The position numbers and the translations under genes are program-made. 12,780 bases of DNA from Sulfuriferula multivorans. GTDB lineage: Bacteria > Pseudomonadota > Gammaproteobacteria > Burkholderiales > Thiobacillaceae. Numbering within the stretch: the first letter of the stretch is position 1; every line of letters begins with the position of its first letter. The DNA is taken from positions 1 to 12,780 of the forward strand of contig JAAFGW010000053.1 of the NCBI GenBank assembly GCA_010365175.1. The letters run 5' to 3'. This document shows positions 6,091 to 12,780 of the stretch, piece by piece. A model generated the notes under the pieces. That model was not told the origin of the DNA. It saw only the letters and a list, made by a program, of their open reading frames with translations, and ran no database searches.

Positions 6091-7005
6091 ATGTTGAATC
6101 GCGTCACCAACCTGCTCCGCGCCCGTCCGGATAGCCTCTCCCAGCTGCCATCCGGTACCCCCGTCTGGCCCTCCGCCCAGATTGACCGCCCGCCCCCCGA
6201 CACGCCTTCGGTTGCCGCGCGATCGCCTCGCCATTACCGCACCTTGTGGATTTCCGACATCCACCTCGGCACGGCCGGTTGCCAGGCCCGCTACCTGCTC
6301 GATTTCCTGAAACACAACGAATCCGACACGCTGTATCTTGTCGGCGACATCATCGACGGCTGGCAATTGCGCAAGGGTTGGTACTGGCCGCAGCCGCACA
6401 ACGACGTGGTGCAAAAGCTGCTGCGCAAAGCGCGTAAGGGCACCCGGGTAATCTACGTGCCCGGCAATCACGATTCGATGGCGCGGCAATTCATGGGCCT
6501 GGCCTTCGGCGACATCGAGGTGGCCGACGAGGTGATCCACGTCACTGCCGATGGCCGGCGTTTTCTGGTCACCCACGGCGACCTTTTTGACGGCGTGATG
6601 CAGCACGCACGCTGGCTGGCCTATCTGGGCGACACCGGCTACACCCTGATCCTCACGCTCAACCGCTGGTTCAACGGACTGCGCACGCGCATGGGCTACC
6701 CCTACTGGTCGCTGTCGCAATACATCAAGCACAAGGTCAAAAATGCGGTCAGCTTCATCACCGCGTTCGAGAAAGTGATGACAGCCGAAGCGCGTCGGCG
6801 CCATTGCGACGGCGTCATCTGCGGCCACATCCACAAGGCCGAAATCCGCACCATTGACGGCCTCATCTACTGCAACGACGGCGACTGGGTGGAGAGCCTG
6901 ACCGCACTGGCGGAAACCGCCGACGGCACGCTCGAACTCATCCACTGGCCGCATTGCCTGAACGAAACCACCGCCCGCACAGCAACCGTAATGGAGACAC
7001 CATGA
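6091..7005 (+). CDS. LpxH-like metallophosphoesterase (UDP-2,3-diacylglucosamine diphosphatase family)
   Basis: The 304-residue product is a calcineurin-like phosphoesterase. Metal-binding motifs appear in the family order: SDIHLG (55-60, D and H), GDIIDG (85-90), GNHD (125-128), THGD (161-164) and GHIH (245-248). Overall it resembles COG2908 proteins, related to LpxH, which cleaves UDP-diacylglucosamine in lipid A synthesis. Many genomes carry this longer paralogue next to a glycosyltransferase, so its substrate may differ; I do not assign lpxH itself. A 48-residue proline-rich N-terminal extension precedes the catalytic domain; ATG 6091 is the only good in-frame start but its ribosome binding site is weak, so a different start is possible. 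Its stop overlaps the next gene's start (ATGA at 7002-7005), indicating one operon. Confidence 0.88.
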   Translation: MLNRVTNLLRARPDSLSQLPSGTPVWPSAQIDRPPPDTPSVAARSPRHYRTLWISDIHLGTAGCQARYLLDFLKHNESDTLYLVGDIIDGWQLRKGWYWPQPHNDVVQKLLRKARKGTRVIYVPGNHDSMARQFMGLAFGDIEVADEVIHVTADGRRFLVTHGDLFDGVMQHARWLAYLGDTGYTLILTLNRWFNGLRTRMGYPYWSLSQYIKHKVKNAVSFITAFEKVMTAEARRRHCDGVICGHIHKAEIRTIDGLIYCNDGDWVESLTALAETADGTLELIHWPHCLNETTARTATVMETP

Positions 7006-8030
7006 AAGTCATGATCGTGACCGATGCCTGGACACCGCAAGTCAACGGCGTGGTGCGCACGCTCACCACCACCCGCCGCGAAATGCAGGCCATGGGGCAT
7101 GAGGTGGATATTCTGTCGCCCATCGAATTCCGCACCGTCCCCTGCCCCACCTATCCCGACATCCGCCTGTCGGTGCTGGCCGGCAACGCGGCGCAAAAAC
7201 GCATCCGCGACTACGCCCCCCACGCGCTGCACATCGCCACCGAAGGGCCGCTAGGCCTGGCCGCGCGCCGCTATGCGCTCAACAACAACCTGCCTTTCAC
7301 CACCGCGTATCACACCCACTTTCCCGAGTACGTCAAAGCCCGCAGCGGCATGCCACTCGCCTGGACCTACCGCTTCCTACGCTGGTTTCACGGGCCTGCA
7401 CGCGCCGTGATGGCACCCACGCCCGCTGTCAAATCCGACCTTGAAGCATTTGGTTTCGACAATGTCGTGCTGTGGTCGCGCGGCGTCGACCTGGATGTGT
7501 TCAAAGTGCAGGAATCGAAGCGCCTCAATACCAAACACCCGATTTTTCTGTATGTCGGCCGGGTAGCTGTCGAAAAAAACGTCGAAGCCTTTCTCAAACT
7601 CGACCTGCCCGGCTCCAAATGGGTGGTGGGCGATGGTCCCGCACTGGCTGGCCTGCGCGCCCGTTATCCCAATGCGAATTACCTCGGCGTGATGAAACAG
7701 CCCGAATTGGCCGAGGTCTATGCTGCCGCCGATGTATTCGTGTTTCCCAGCAAAACCGATACCTTCGGCCTGGTGCTGCTCGAGGCCATGGCCTGCGGCC
7801 TGCCCGTCGCCGCCTACCCGGTCACCGGGCCGATCGACGTGCTGGGCGACTCGCCCGCCGGCGTCATGCACAACGACCTGCGTTACGCCTGCATGGCCGC
7901 ACTCGACATCGACCGCAACATCGCACGTGCCCATGCGGAGAAGTTCTCCTGGCGCGCGGCGACCGAACAGTTTGTTGGGCATCTACATCCCGCCACAGCG
8001 GTGGCCAAAACCGAAGTGGCCCCCGCCTGA
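7002..8030 (+). CDS. GT4-family glycosyltransferase
   Basis: The 342-residue product is a GT-B fold retaining glycosyltransferase. The N-terminal MKVMIVTDAWTPQVNGVVRT, with the glycine-containing acceptor-side loop, and the C-terminal FLYVGRVAVEKN (nucleotide-sugar domain start) and DTFGLVLLEAMACGLPVAA (donor-binding EX7E-type region with Glu261) are characteristic of family 4, near SqdX/MgtA-like enzymes that glycosylate membrane lipids. ATG 7002 is preceded by GGAG five bases away and overlaps the stop of the phosphoesterase gene, so the two are translationally coupled. An enzyme pair that removes phosphate from and adds sugar to a lipid is a reasonable inference, but the substrate cannot be read from sequence. 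The first residue of the EX7E motif is Thr/Asp-like rather than Glu, as in many close relatives. Confidence 0.9.
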   Translation: MKVMIVTDAWTPQVNGVVRTLTTTRREMQAMGHEVDILSPIEFRTVPCPTYPDIRLSVLAGNAAQKRIRDYAPHALHIATEGPLGLAARRYALNNNLPFTTAYHTHFPEYVKARSGMPLAWTYRFLRWFHGPARAVMAPTPAVKSDLEAFGFDNVVLWSRGVDLDVFKVQESKRLNTKHPIFLYVGRVAVEKNVEAFLKLDLPGSKWVVGDGPALAGLRARYPNANYLGVMKQPELAEVYAAADVFVFPSKTDTFGLVLLEAMACGLPVAAYPVTGPIDVLGDSPAGVMHNDLRYACMAALDIDRNIARAHAEKFSWRAATEQFVGHLHPATAVAKTEVAPA

Positions 8031-8087
8031 CCCCGCCGCAGATAAGCTCGGTCGATTCCTGAAAATAGCGCCCGGCCGCCCCAGCTA

Positions 8088-8108
8088 AACTGAAACCTCA
8101 TTTCAGTT
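8088..8108. other. perfect 8-bp inverted repeat after the glycosyltransferase gene
   Basis: AACTGAAA (8088-8095) pairs with TTTCAGTT (8101-8108) around CCTCA. It lies 58 bases after the glycosyltransferase stop and 69 before the next start. No T tract follows, so a terminator is weakly supported; an operator for the DUF2007 gene is an alternative. Confidence 0.4.
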
Positions 8109-8176
8109 GGCACGGCTTGATTCAATCGACGGTTTTACGATTACCCTACGCGGGTCAATCTTATTGCCCGAGATTC

Positions 8177-8988
8177 ATGAAAACTCCCTACGAACCCTCG
8201 AATGCGCTTGAAGCGAAAATGCTTCACGATCTCTTGCTACAAGAAGGCATATCAACGCGTATTGATGGCGCTTATCTGCAAGGAGGGGTGGGTGAGCTAC
8301 CTGCAAGCGGTCTGGTTCGCCTCGTTGTGGACGAACACAACTATGAGCGCGGCAGGGACGTGATCAAAAGATGGGAAGCGACCGAGGTCCCTATTCCCAC
8401 CGCTCCTACCAATCCGCCATCCAAAGCATTGGGGGCTGCCATAGCGGGCTGCCATAGCGGGCTTACTTATCGGGGTAGTGGGTAACCTATGCTTTCTTCC
8501 ATGTTCCAGTCACTGTAGGTGGCAACGACTATAACGGTGACGGTGTGCTCGATGAACGCTGGAATTATTCGGCAAGTGGTGCTTTTCTCGGCAGTACAGT
8601 CGATCGTAATTTTGACCGAAAAGCCGATTATCGGACCCATGCAAACCAGAAACCAAACCTCGTAACGACCGAAGCCGATGACGATTTTGATGGTGTTTTC
8701 GAATCAAAGTATCGCGTTAAAGCAGGCAGTTTCGCATACGGTGAAGTGGATACTGATGGTGATTCCTACCCGGACTTGAAGTACTACTACAAGCATGGCG
8801 TGCTCGAATCAACTGAATACATCAACTCCTATTCGGGCCTGCCGGTTCGAGTTGAGCACTACCGTTTGGGCATACTCACGACAGCCGAAGTGGATACGAA
8901 CGATGATGGCAAGCTTGATAAGCGTTACACCTACTCAAACACAGCCAAGATCGTGCGCGAAGAAGCAATCGATCTTACTGTCCAATAA
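8177..8988 (+). pseudogene. DUF2007 / transmembrane / acidic-repeat protein, frameshifted
   Basis: ATG 8177 opens a DUF2007 (putative signal-transducing) domain: MKTPYEPSNALEAKMLHDLL and GGVGELPASGLVRLVVDEHNYERGR, residues 1-68. The frame then reaches AAIAG and stops at 8485. A 13-base tandem duplication (8433-8458) falls exactly there. Removing one copy and one G of the run at 8480-8482 restores a hydrophobic segment (GAAIAGLLIGVVVTYAFF) and joins the frame ending at 8988. That part has DYNGDGVLDERW, DDDFDGVFESKY, EVDTDGDSYPDLKYY and EVDTNDDGKLDKRY, acidic repeats like calcium-binding loops. The likely ancestor was about 265 residues: cytoplasmic DUF2007, one membrane helix, then a periplasmic acidic-repeat domain. 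No good start exists for the 3' part alone (GTG 8545 only). Phase variation or sequencing error are alternatives to decay. Function unknown. Confidence 0.75.
8433..8463 (+). repeat. 13-bp tandem duplication
   Basis: GGGCTGCCATAGC occurs at 8433-8445 and again at 8446-8458, with GGGCT of a third unit at 8459-8463. It lies in the coding region of the DUF2007 gene and shifts the frame by one base. Confidence 0.95.
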
Positions 8989-9019
8989 AATGTAGTCAAA
9001 GGGCAAGCCCCTACCACCT

Positions 9020-9027
9020 TTATTCTC
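9020..9027 (+). repeat. 8-bp target site duplication, left copy
   Basis: TTATTCTC here is repeated exactly at 10754-10761, directly outside the terminal inverted repeats of the ISL3 element. Eight bases is the usual duplication length for this family. Confidence 0.95.
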
Positions 9028-9060
9028 GGCTCGTCAGCGGAATTAGTGGGTGATTTTACG
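9028..9060 (+). repeat. left terminal inverted repeat of the ISL3 element
   Basis: It begins GGCTCGTCAGCGGAATTAGT and matches the reverse complement of 10721-10753 at 23 of 33 bases, with the first 10 bases differing once. Confidence 0.9.
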
Positions 9061-9063
9061 CTG

Positions 9064-9501
9064 TCAACCAGACCTTTGGTCTGAATTCAAGTACTTGTAG
9101 AGCTTGCGGCACGTTGCATCGAAGGCGTTTTGCTCTGTCTCGGAAATGCGTGGCCAGATAAGGGGGCCTCCCTCTTCCTCGATCAATAAACCGAAGGCCT
9201 TGTGCGTGGGCATTTTCTTGAGTTTGGGGTCGTCGTAGCGCTGGCGTATCAACTCCCCGCCCAGAAGCCAGAGGTGATCGCGATGACGGTGCAGCGTTTT
9301 AATCGAAAGATTTGTCCCCGGTAGCCATTGCAAGAACGGCTTGAAGAACTCAACGATGGCCTGTCCTGGCGCAATATCGTGCTCGTCAAATTTCCAGCGT
9401 TCAGGCCAATCTTCCAAGTCTGGACAATATTGATCGAGGGTCATGACTGCCGCCTCAGTCATGATGTCATCTTGAAGAACGTTTTTGCCTTTTTTGCCCA
9501 T
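9064..9501 (-). CDS. IS passenger protein of unknown function
   Basis: The minus-strand frame encodes 145 residues from ATG 9501 (152 from TTG 9522) and stops at 9064, four bases inside the left inverted repeat. I do not recognise a named family. Visible features are an acidic N-terminal half with DQYCPDLEDWPERWKFDEHD, a helical TLHRHRDHLWLLGGELIR segment that looks like a helix-turn-helix or the core-binding domain of a recombinase, a GGPLIWPR motif, and CRKLYKYLN near the end. Its composition is that of a real globular protein and it fills nearly all of the IS outside the transposase, so it is likely a passenger or regulator that moves with the element. The ATG shares the palindrome CATG (9499-9502) with the transposase start on the other strand. 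A 6-bp hairpin (9069-9083) lies in the last codons. Confidence 0.7.
   Translation of the reverse strand: MGKKGKNVLQDDIMTEAAVMTLDQYCPDLEDWPERWKFDEHDIAPGQAIVEFFKPFLQWLPGTNLSIKTLHRHRDHLWLLGGELIRQRYDDPKLKKMPTHKAFGLLIEEEGGPLIWPRISETEQNAFDATCRKLYKYLNSDQRSG
9069..9083. other. hairpin at the 3' end of the passenger gene
   Basis: CAGACC (9069-9074) pairs with GGTCTG (9078-9083) around TTT, just inside the left end of the IS. It might block transcription entering from outside or end the passenger transcript, but there is no T tract. Confidence 0.4.
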
Positions 9502-10747
9502 GCTTTTGACCCGCCTACTCAATGCCTGCCACCATTTTCCCGGCTTCGTCTACACAGCCGCACGGCTGTGCAAAGCCACCAACACCATCGAAATAGAGGT
9601 GCGAGCGCGCACTGGCTCCAAACCCTGCTGCTCAGGGTGTCATAAGCCAGCAAGCGGCTATGACCAGTTACCTCAGCGCCGCTTCGAGTTCATCCCGATC
9701 TGGGGCTTTGCCGTGTTTTTACTGTACAGCATGCGCCGCGTGGAGTGTCGCCAGTGCGGTGTCAAAGTCGAGGAGGTGCCGTGGGCCATCGGCAAGCATC
9801 AGTTGACCAAAGCATACATGCTGTACCTAGCGCATTGGGCGCGCAAGATGTCCTGGAAGGATACAGCCATCTCCTTCCACACCACATGGGAGAAGGTCCA
9901 GCAGGCGGTAGCCTATGTTGTCCAATGGGGACTGGAGCACCGTCAACTCGGGGGCATTCGCGCCATCGGGGTCGATGAGATCGCCTACGGTAAGGGACAC
10001 GAATATCTGACACTGGTCTACCAGATCGAGGCCGGCTGTACGCGCTTGCTGTGGGTTGGAGAGAAGCGTACCAAAGAGACGTTTCAGAAGTTCTTTGATC
10101 TGATCGGCAAGGAACTGTCCAGCAAGATCGAGTTCGTGTGCTCTGACATGTGGAAACCCTATCTGGATTTAATCAAGCAGAATTGCACGGGCGCCCTCAA
10201 TATTCTGGACCGATTCCACGTTGTCGCAAAATTGAACAAAGCCATCGATGAGATACGCGCTGGCGAAGCGCGTCAACTGGTCAAGGACGGCTTTGATCCG
10301 GTGCTCAAAAAGTCGCGCTGGTGTCTACTCAAGCGGCCGCAAAACCTCACCGACCATCAGCGCATCAAGCTCAAAGATGTCCTGCGCTACAACCTCAAAA
10401 GCGTACGCGCCTATCTGTTCAAGGAATACTTCCAGCAATTCTGGGAGTACGAGTCGCCGGCTTGGGCGGGCAAGTTTCTGGATCAGTGGTGCAAGGAGGT
10501 GATGCGTTCACGTATCGATCCACTCAAAAAGTTTGTCGGCACCGTGCGCAAACATCGCGAGCTGTTACTCAACTATTTCAGGGCCCGCAAGGCGTTCTCC
10601 AGTGGTATCGTCGAGGGCTTAAACAACAAAGCCAAAGTCACCATGAGAAAAGCGTACGGATTTCGCACTTTCAAAATGACAGAAATCGCGCTATATCATG
10701 TACTTGGCAAACTTCCCGAACCGAAACTCGCCCACAGTTTCTACTGA
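9500..10747 (+). CDS. tnp: ISL3-family transposase
   Basis: The 415-residue product is a full-length ISL3 DDE transposase. An N-terminal zinc finger has C44-x2-C47 and C83-x2-C86 (CSGCH and CRQCG), with RRFEFIPIWG between them. A helix-turn-helix region follows (WARKMSWKDTAISFHTTWEKV, shown here as WARKMSWKD then TAISFHTTWEKV). The catalytic acids are Asp159 (IGVDEIAYG), Asp216 (VCSDMWKPY) and Glu372 (GIVEGLNNKAK). It ends YHVLGKLPEP then a tail overlapping the right inverted repeat. ATG 9500 gives the family-typical start MLLTRLLNACHHFPGFVY; the upstream TTG 9485 is less likely. All catalytic motifs are present, so it is probably functional. It cuts and pastes the element by binding the inverted repeats. 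Confidence 0.95.
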   Translation: MLLTRLLNACHHFPGFVYTAARLCKATNTIEIEVRARTGSKPCCSGCHKPASGYDQLPQRRFEFIPIWGFAVFLLYSMRRVECRQCGVKVEEVPWAIGKHQLTKAYMLYLAHWARKMSWKDTAISFHTTWEKVQQAVAYVVQWGLEHRQLGGIRAIGVDEIAYGKGHEYLTLVYQIEAGCTRLLWVGEKRTKETFQKFFDLIGKELSSKIEFVCSDMWKPYLDLIKQNCTGALNILDRFHVVAKLNKAIDEIRAGEARQLVKDGFDPVLKKSRWCLLKRPQNLTDHQRIKLKDVLRYNLKSVRAYLFKEYFQQFWEYESPAWAGKFLDQWCKEVMRSRIDPLKKFVGTVRKHRELLLNYFRARKAFSSGIVEGLNNKAKVTMRKAYGFRTFKMTEIALYHVLGKLPEPKLAHSFY

Positions 10748-10753
10748 CGAACC
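10721..10753 (-). repeat. right terminal inverted repeat of the ISL3 element
   Basis: Its reverse complement starts GGTTCGTCAGTAGAAACTGT and matches the left end. It overlaps the last 9 transposase codons including the stop. Confidence 0.9.
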
Positions 10754-10761
10754 TTATTCTC
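10754..10761 (+). repeat. 8-bp target site duplication, right copy
   Basis: TTATTCTC, identical to 9020-9027. It is followed after one base by GGAGAA, the ribosome binding site of the next gene. Confidence 0.95.
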
Positions 10762-10776
10762 TGGAGAACCCCGCCC

Positions 10777-11211
10777 ATGAATCGCCTCGCCATCCTGTTC
10801 ATCCTTGCATTGTTCCAGCCAAGCGCGTTTGCAGCCGTCTACAAGTGCGAAATCAATGGCGGGAAAATCGAGTATCAAGCAACGCCGTGTGCGAACAAGC
10901 AGGCAACTTCAAGCAAGCTTGCCCAACCCGCGCCCTCCAGCTCCGCCCCCGGCACGACCCCATCAGGCGAGCGCAAACAGTGTGTGGGCAAGGAACTGCG
11001 CATCAACTTCACCGACATGCCTGTGAGAGCAACCCTGCAAGTTCTCGCAGACTTTTCTGGCAACAAGCTGGCGGCGGATGCTTCTGTAAACGGTTCGGGC
11101 GCCTTCAGTTATGAATGCGTTCCGTGGGATACCGTGCTGCAGGACATTGCATCCCGCCACAACCTGATCGTCAAGGTGGAAAACGGCACTATTTTTTCCC
11201 GCAAGCGCTAA
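10777..11211 (+). CDS. secreted DUF4124 plus STN (secretin/TonB short N-terminal) domain protein
   Basis: The 144-residue product has a signal peptide (about 1-19, cut AFA-AVY). Residues 20-40 are a minimal DUF4124 motif, VYKCEINGGKIEYQATPC, with two cysteines that probably form a disulfide. A Ser/Pro-rich linker (41-65) follows. Residues 69-140 resemble the STN domain of secretins such as PilQ and of TonB-dependent receptors: LRINFTDMPVRATLQVLADFSG, written here as LRINFTDMPVRA then TLQVLADFSG, then VPWDTVLQDIASRHNLIVKVENG split around DTV. It is periplasmic; binding to a secretin or receptor is possible but not shown. GGAGAA (10763-10768) lies 8-10 bases upstream of the ATG. The ISL3 element ends nine bases before this site, so the native promoter has probably been displaced. 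I know no characterised homologue. Confidence 0.8.
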   Translation: MNRLAILFILALFQPSAFAAVYKCEINGGKIEYQATPCANKQATSSKLAQPAPSSSAPGTTPSGERKQCVGKELRINFTDMPVRATLQVLADFSGNKLAADASVNGSGAFSYECVPWDTVLQDIASRHNLIVKVENGTIFSRKR

Positions 11212-11237
11212 TTAGAACGGCATACAACCCCATCAGT

Positions 11238-11256
11238 AGCGGGCTCACAGCCTGCT
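11238..11256 (+). terminator. weak hairpin after the DUF4124/STN gene
   Basis: AGCGGGCT (11238-11245) pairs with AGCCTGCT (11249-11256), including one G-T wobble, around CAC. It begins 26 bases after the stop codon. There is no T tract, so termination efficiency is doubtful. Confidence 0.3.
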
Positions 11257-11270
11257 GGCAACCACCCGGG

Positions 11271-11298
11271 CTTGAAATCCCCCACCCTGCCCCCATCT
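11271..11298 (+). promoter_or_regulatory. sigma32 heat-shock promoter of htpG
   Basis: CTTGAAA (11271-11277), a 13-base spacer, and CCCCATCT (11291-11298) match the sigma32 (RpoH) consensus CTTGAAA-N13..15-CCCCATNT closely. The start of transcription would be near 11305, giving a leader of about 35 bases. Heat-shock control of htpG is well established in proteobacteria. Confidence 0.9.
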
Positions 11299-11338
11299 CT
11301 CGCACGTCGTTTTGTTTGTTTTATCGGGAGATAGAGGC

Positions 11339-12780
<1,442 letters not shown>

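Larger units (their letters stand above)
9028..10753 (+). mobile_element. complete ISL3-family insertion sequence, 1726 bp
   Basis: The element is bounded by imperfect inverted repeats of about 33 bases: GGCTCGTCAG at the left end against GGTTCGTCAG read inward from the right, with 23 of 33 positions identical and a conserved GTGGG further in. An 8-bp direct repeat (TTATTCTC) flanks it. It carries an intact ISL3 transposase gene (9500-10747) and a divergent gene (9064-9501). The element landed between the broken DUF2007 gene and the DUF4124/STN gene, two bases before the latter's ribosome binding site. The identical target duplication and intact transposase suggest a recent and possibly still active insertion. 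I cannot name the IS without a database. Confidence 0.95.

Noticed and set aside
6067..6954. A 295-codon minus-strand frame opposite the phosphoesterase gene
   Set aside because: It mirrors GC-rich codons of a protein with all metallophosphoesterase motifs and has no recognisable domain of its own.
8108..8122. Sigma54 promoter (TGGCACG) before the DUF2007 gene
   Set aside because: The GG at -24 is good but there is no GC at the required distance; TTGA appears at the wrong spacing.
8989..9019. GGGCAAGCCC as a terminator after the DUF2007 gene
   Set aside because: A stem of four bases with a two-base loop and no T tract is too weak.

Overview
The window looks like chromosome of a GC-rich Gram-negative bacterium, most likely a betaproteobacterium. 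The reasons are an OmpA-type envelope protein, a DUF4124 periplasmic protein, PPK1 beside CYTH-CHAD and SixA genes, and a sigma32-type promoter in front of htpG. A Thiobacillus-like member of the Nitrosomonadales is my guess from gene content and is not proven.

Layout. (1) 1-1068 is a scrambled stretch: the 3' end of a GNAT acyltransferase gene, two REP-like palindromic units (the second split by an 80-bp structured element), a 5'-truncated hflX remnant, and a 20-codon stump of sixA on the minus strand. (2) 1235-2796 (minus) is a CYTH-CHAD gene. It is split by a palindromic insert of about 100 bp at the domain boundary, and a second copy of the 80-bp element sits in frame in its CHAD half. 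(3) 2790-4917: an intact polyphosphate kinase gene (ppk1) diverges from it. A perfect 18-bp Pho box lies at the divergent start. (4) 5132-5984: an OmpA-like protein with thrombospondin type 3 repeats, followed by a strong terminator. (5) 6091-8030: a translationally coupled pair, an LpxH-like metallophosphoesterase and a GT4 glycosyltransferase. (6) 8177-8988: a DUF2007 protein gene broken by a 13-bp tandem duplication plus one extra base. (7) 9020-10761: a complete ISL3-family insertion sequence of 1726 bp with inverted repeats and an 8-bp target duplication, carrying the transposase and a divergent gene of unknown function. (8) 10777-11211: a small secreted DUF4124 plus STN-domain protein whose upstream region was cut by the IS. 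(9) 11339 to the window end: htpG (Hsp90) behind a near-consensus heat-shock promoter.

How it fits together. Genes in 424-2800 belong to a polyphosphate neighbourhood (ppk1, CYTH-CHAD, sixA). The synthase is intact and apparently under phosphate-starvation control, while its partners have been broken by small repeat elements and a rearrangement. The most notable signals are the Pho box shared by ppk1 and the CYTH gene, the 80-bp element whose two copies show compensatory stem changes and insert a multiple of three bases, and the exactly bounded IS with a passenger gene. I see no CRISPR array, tRNA, rRNA, prophage or defence system. No stretch longer than 300 bases lacks a gene.
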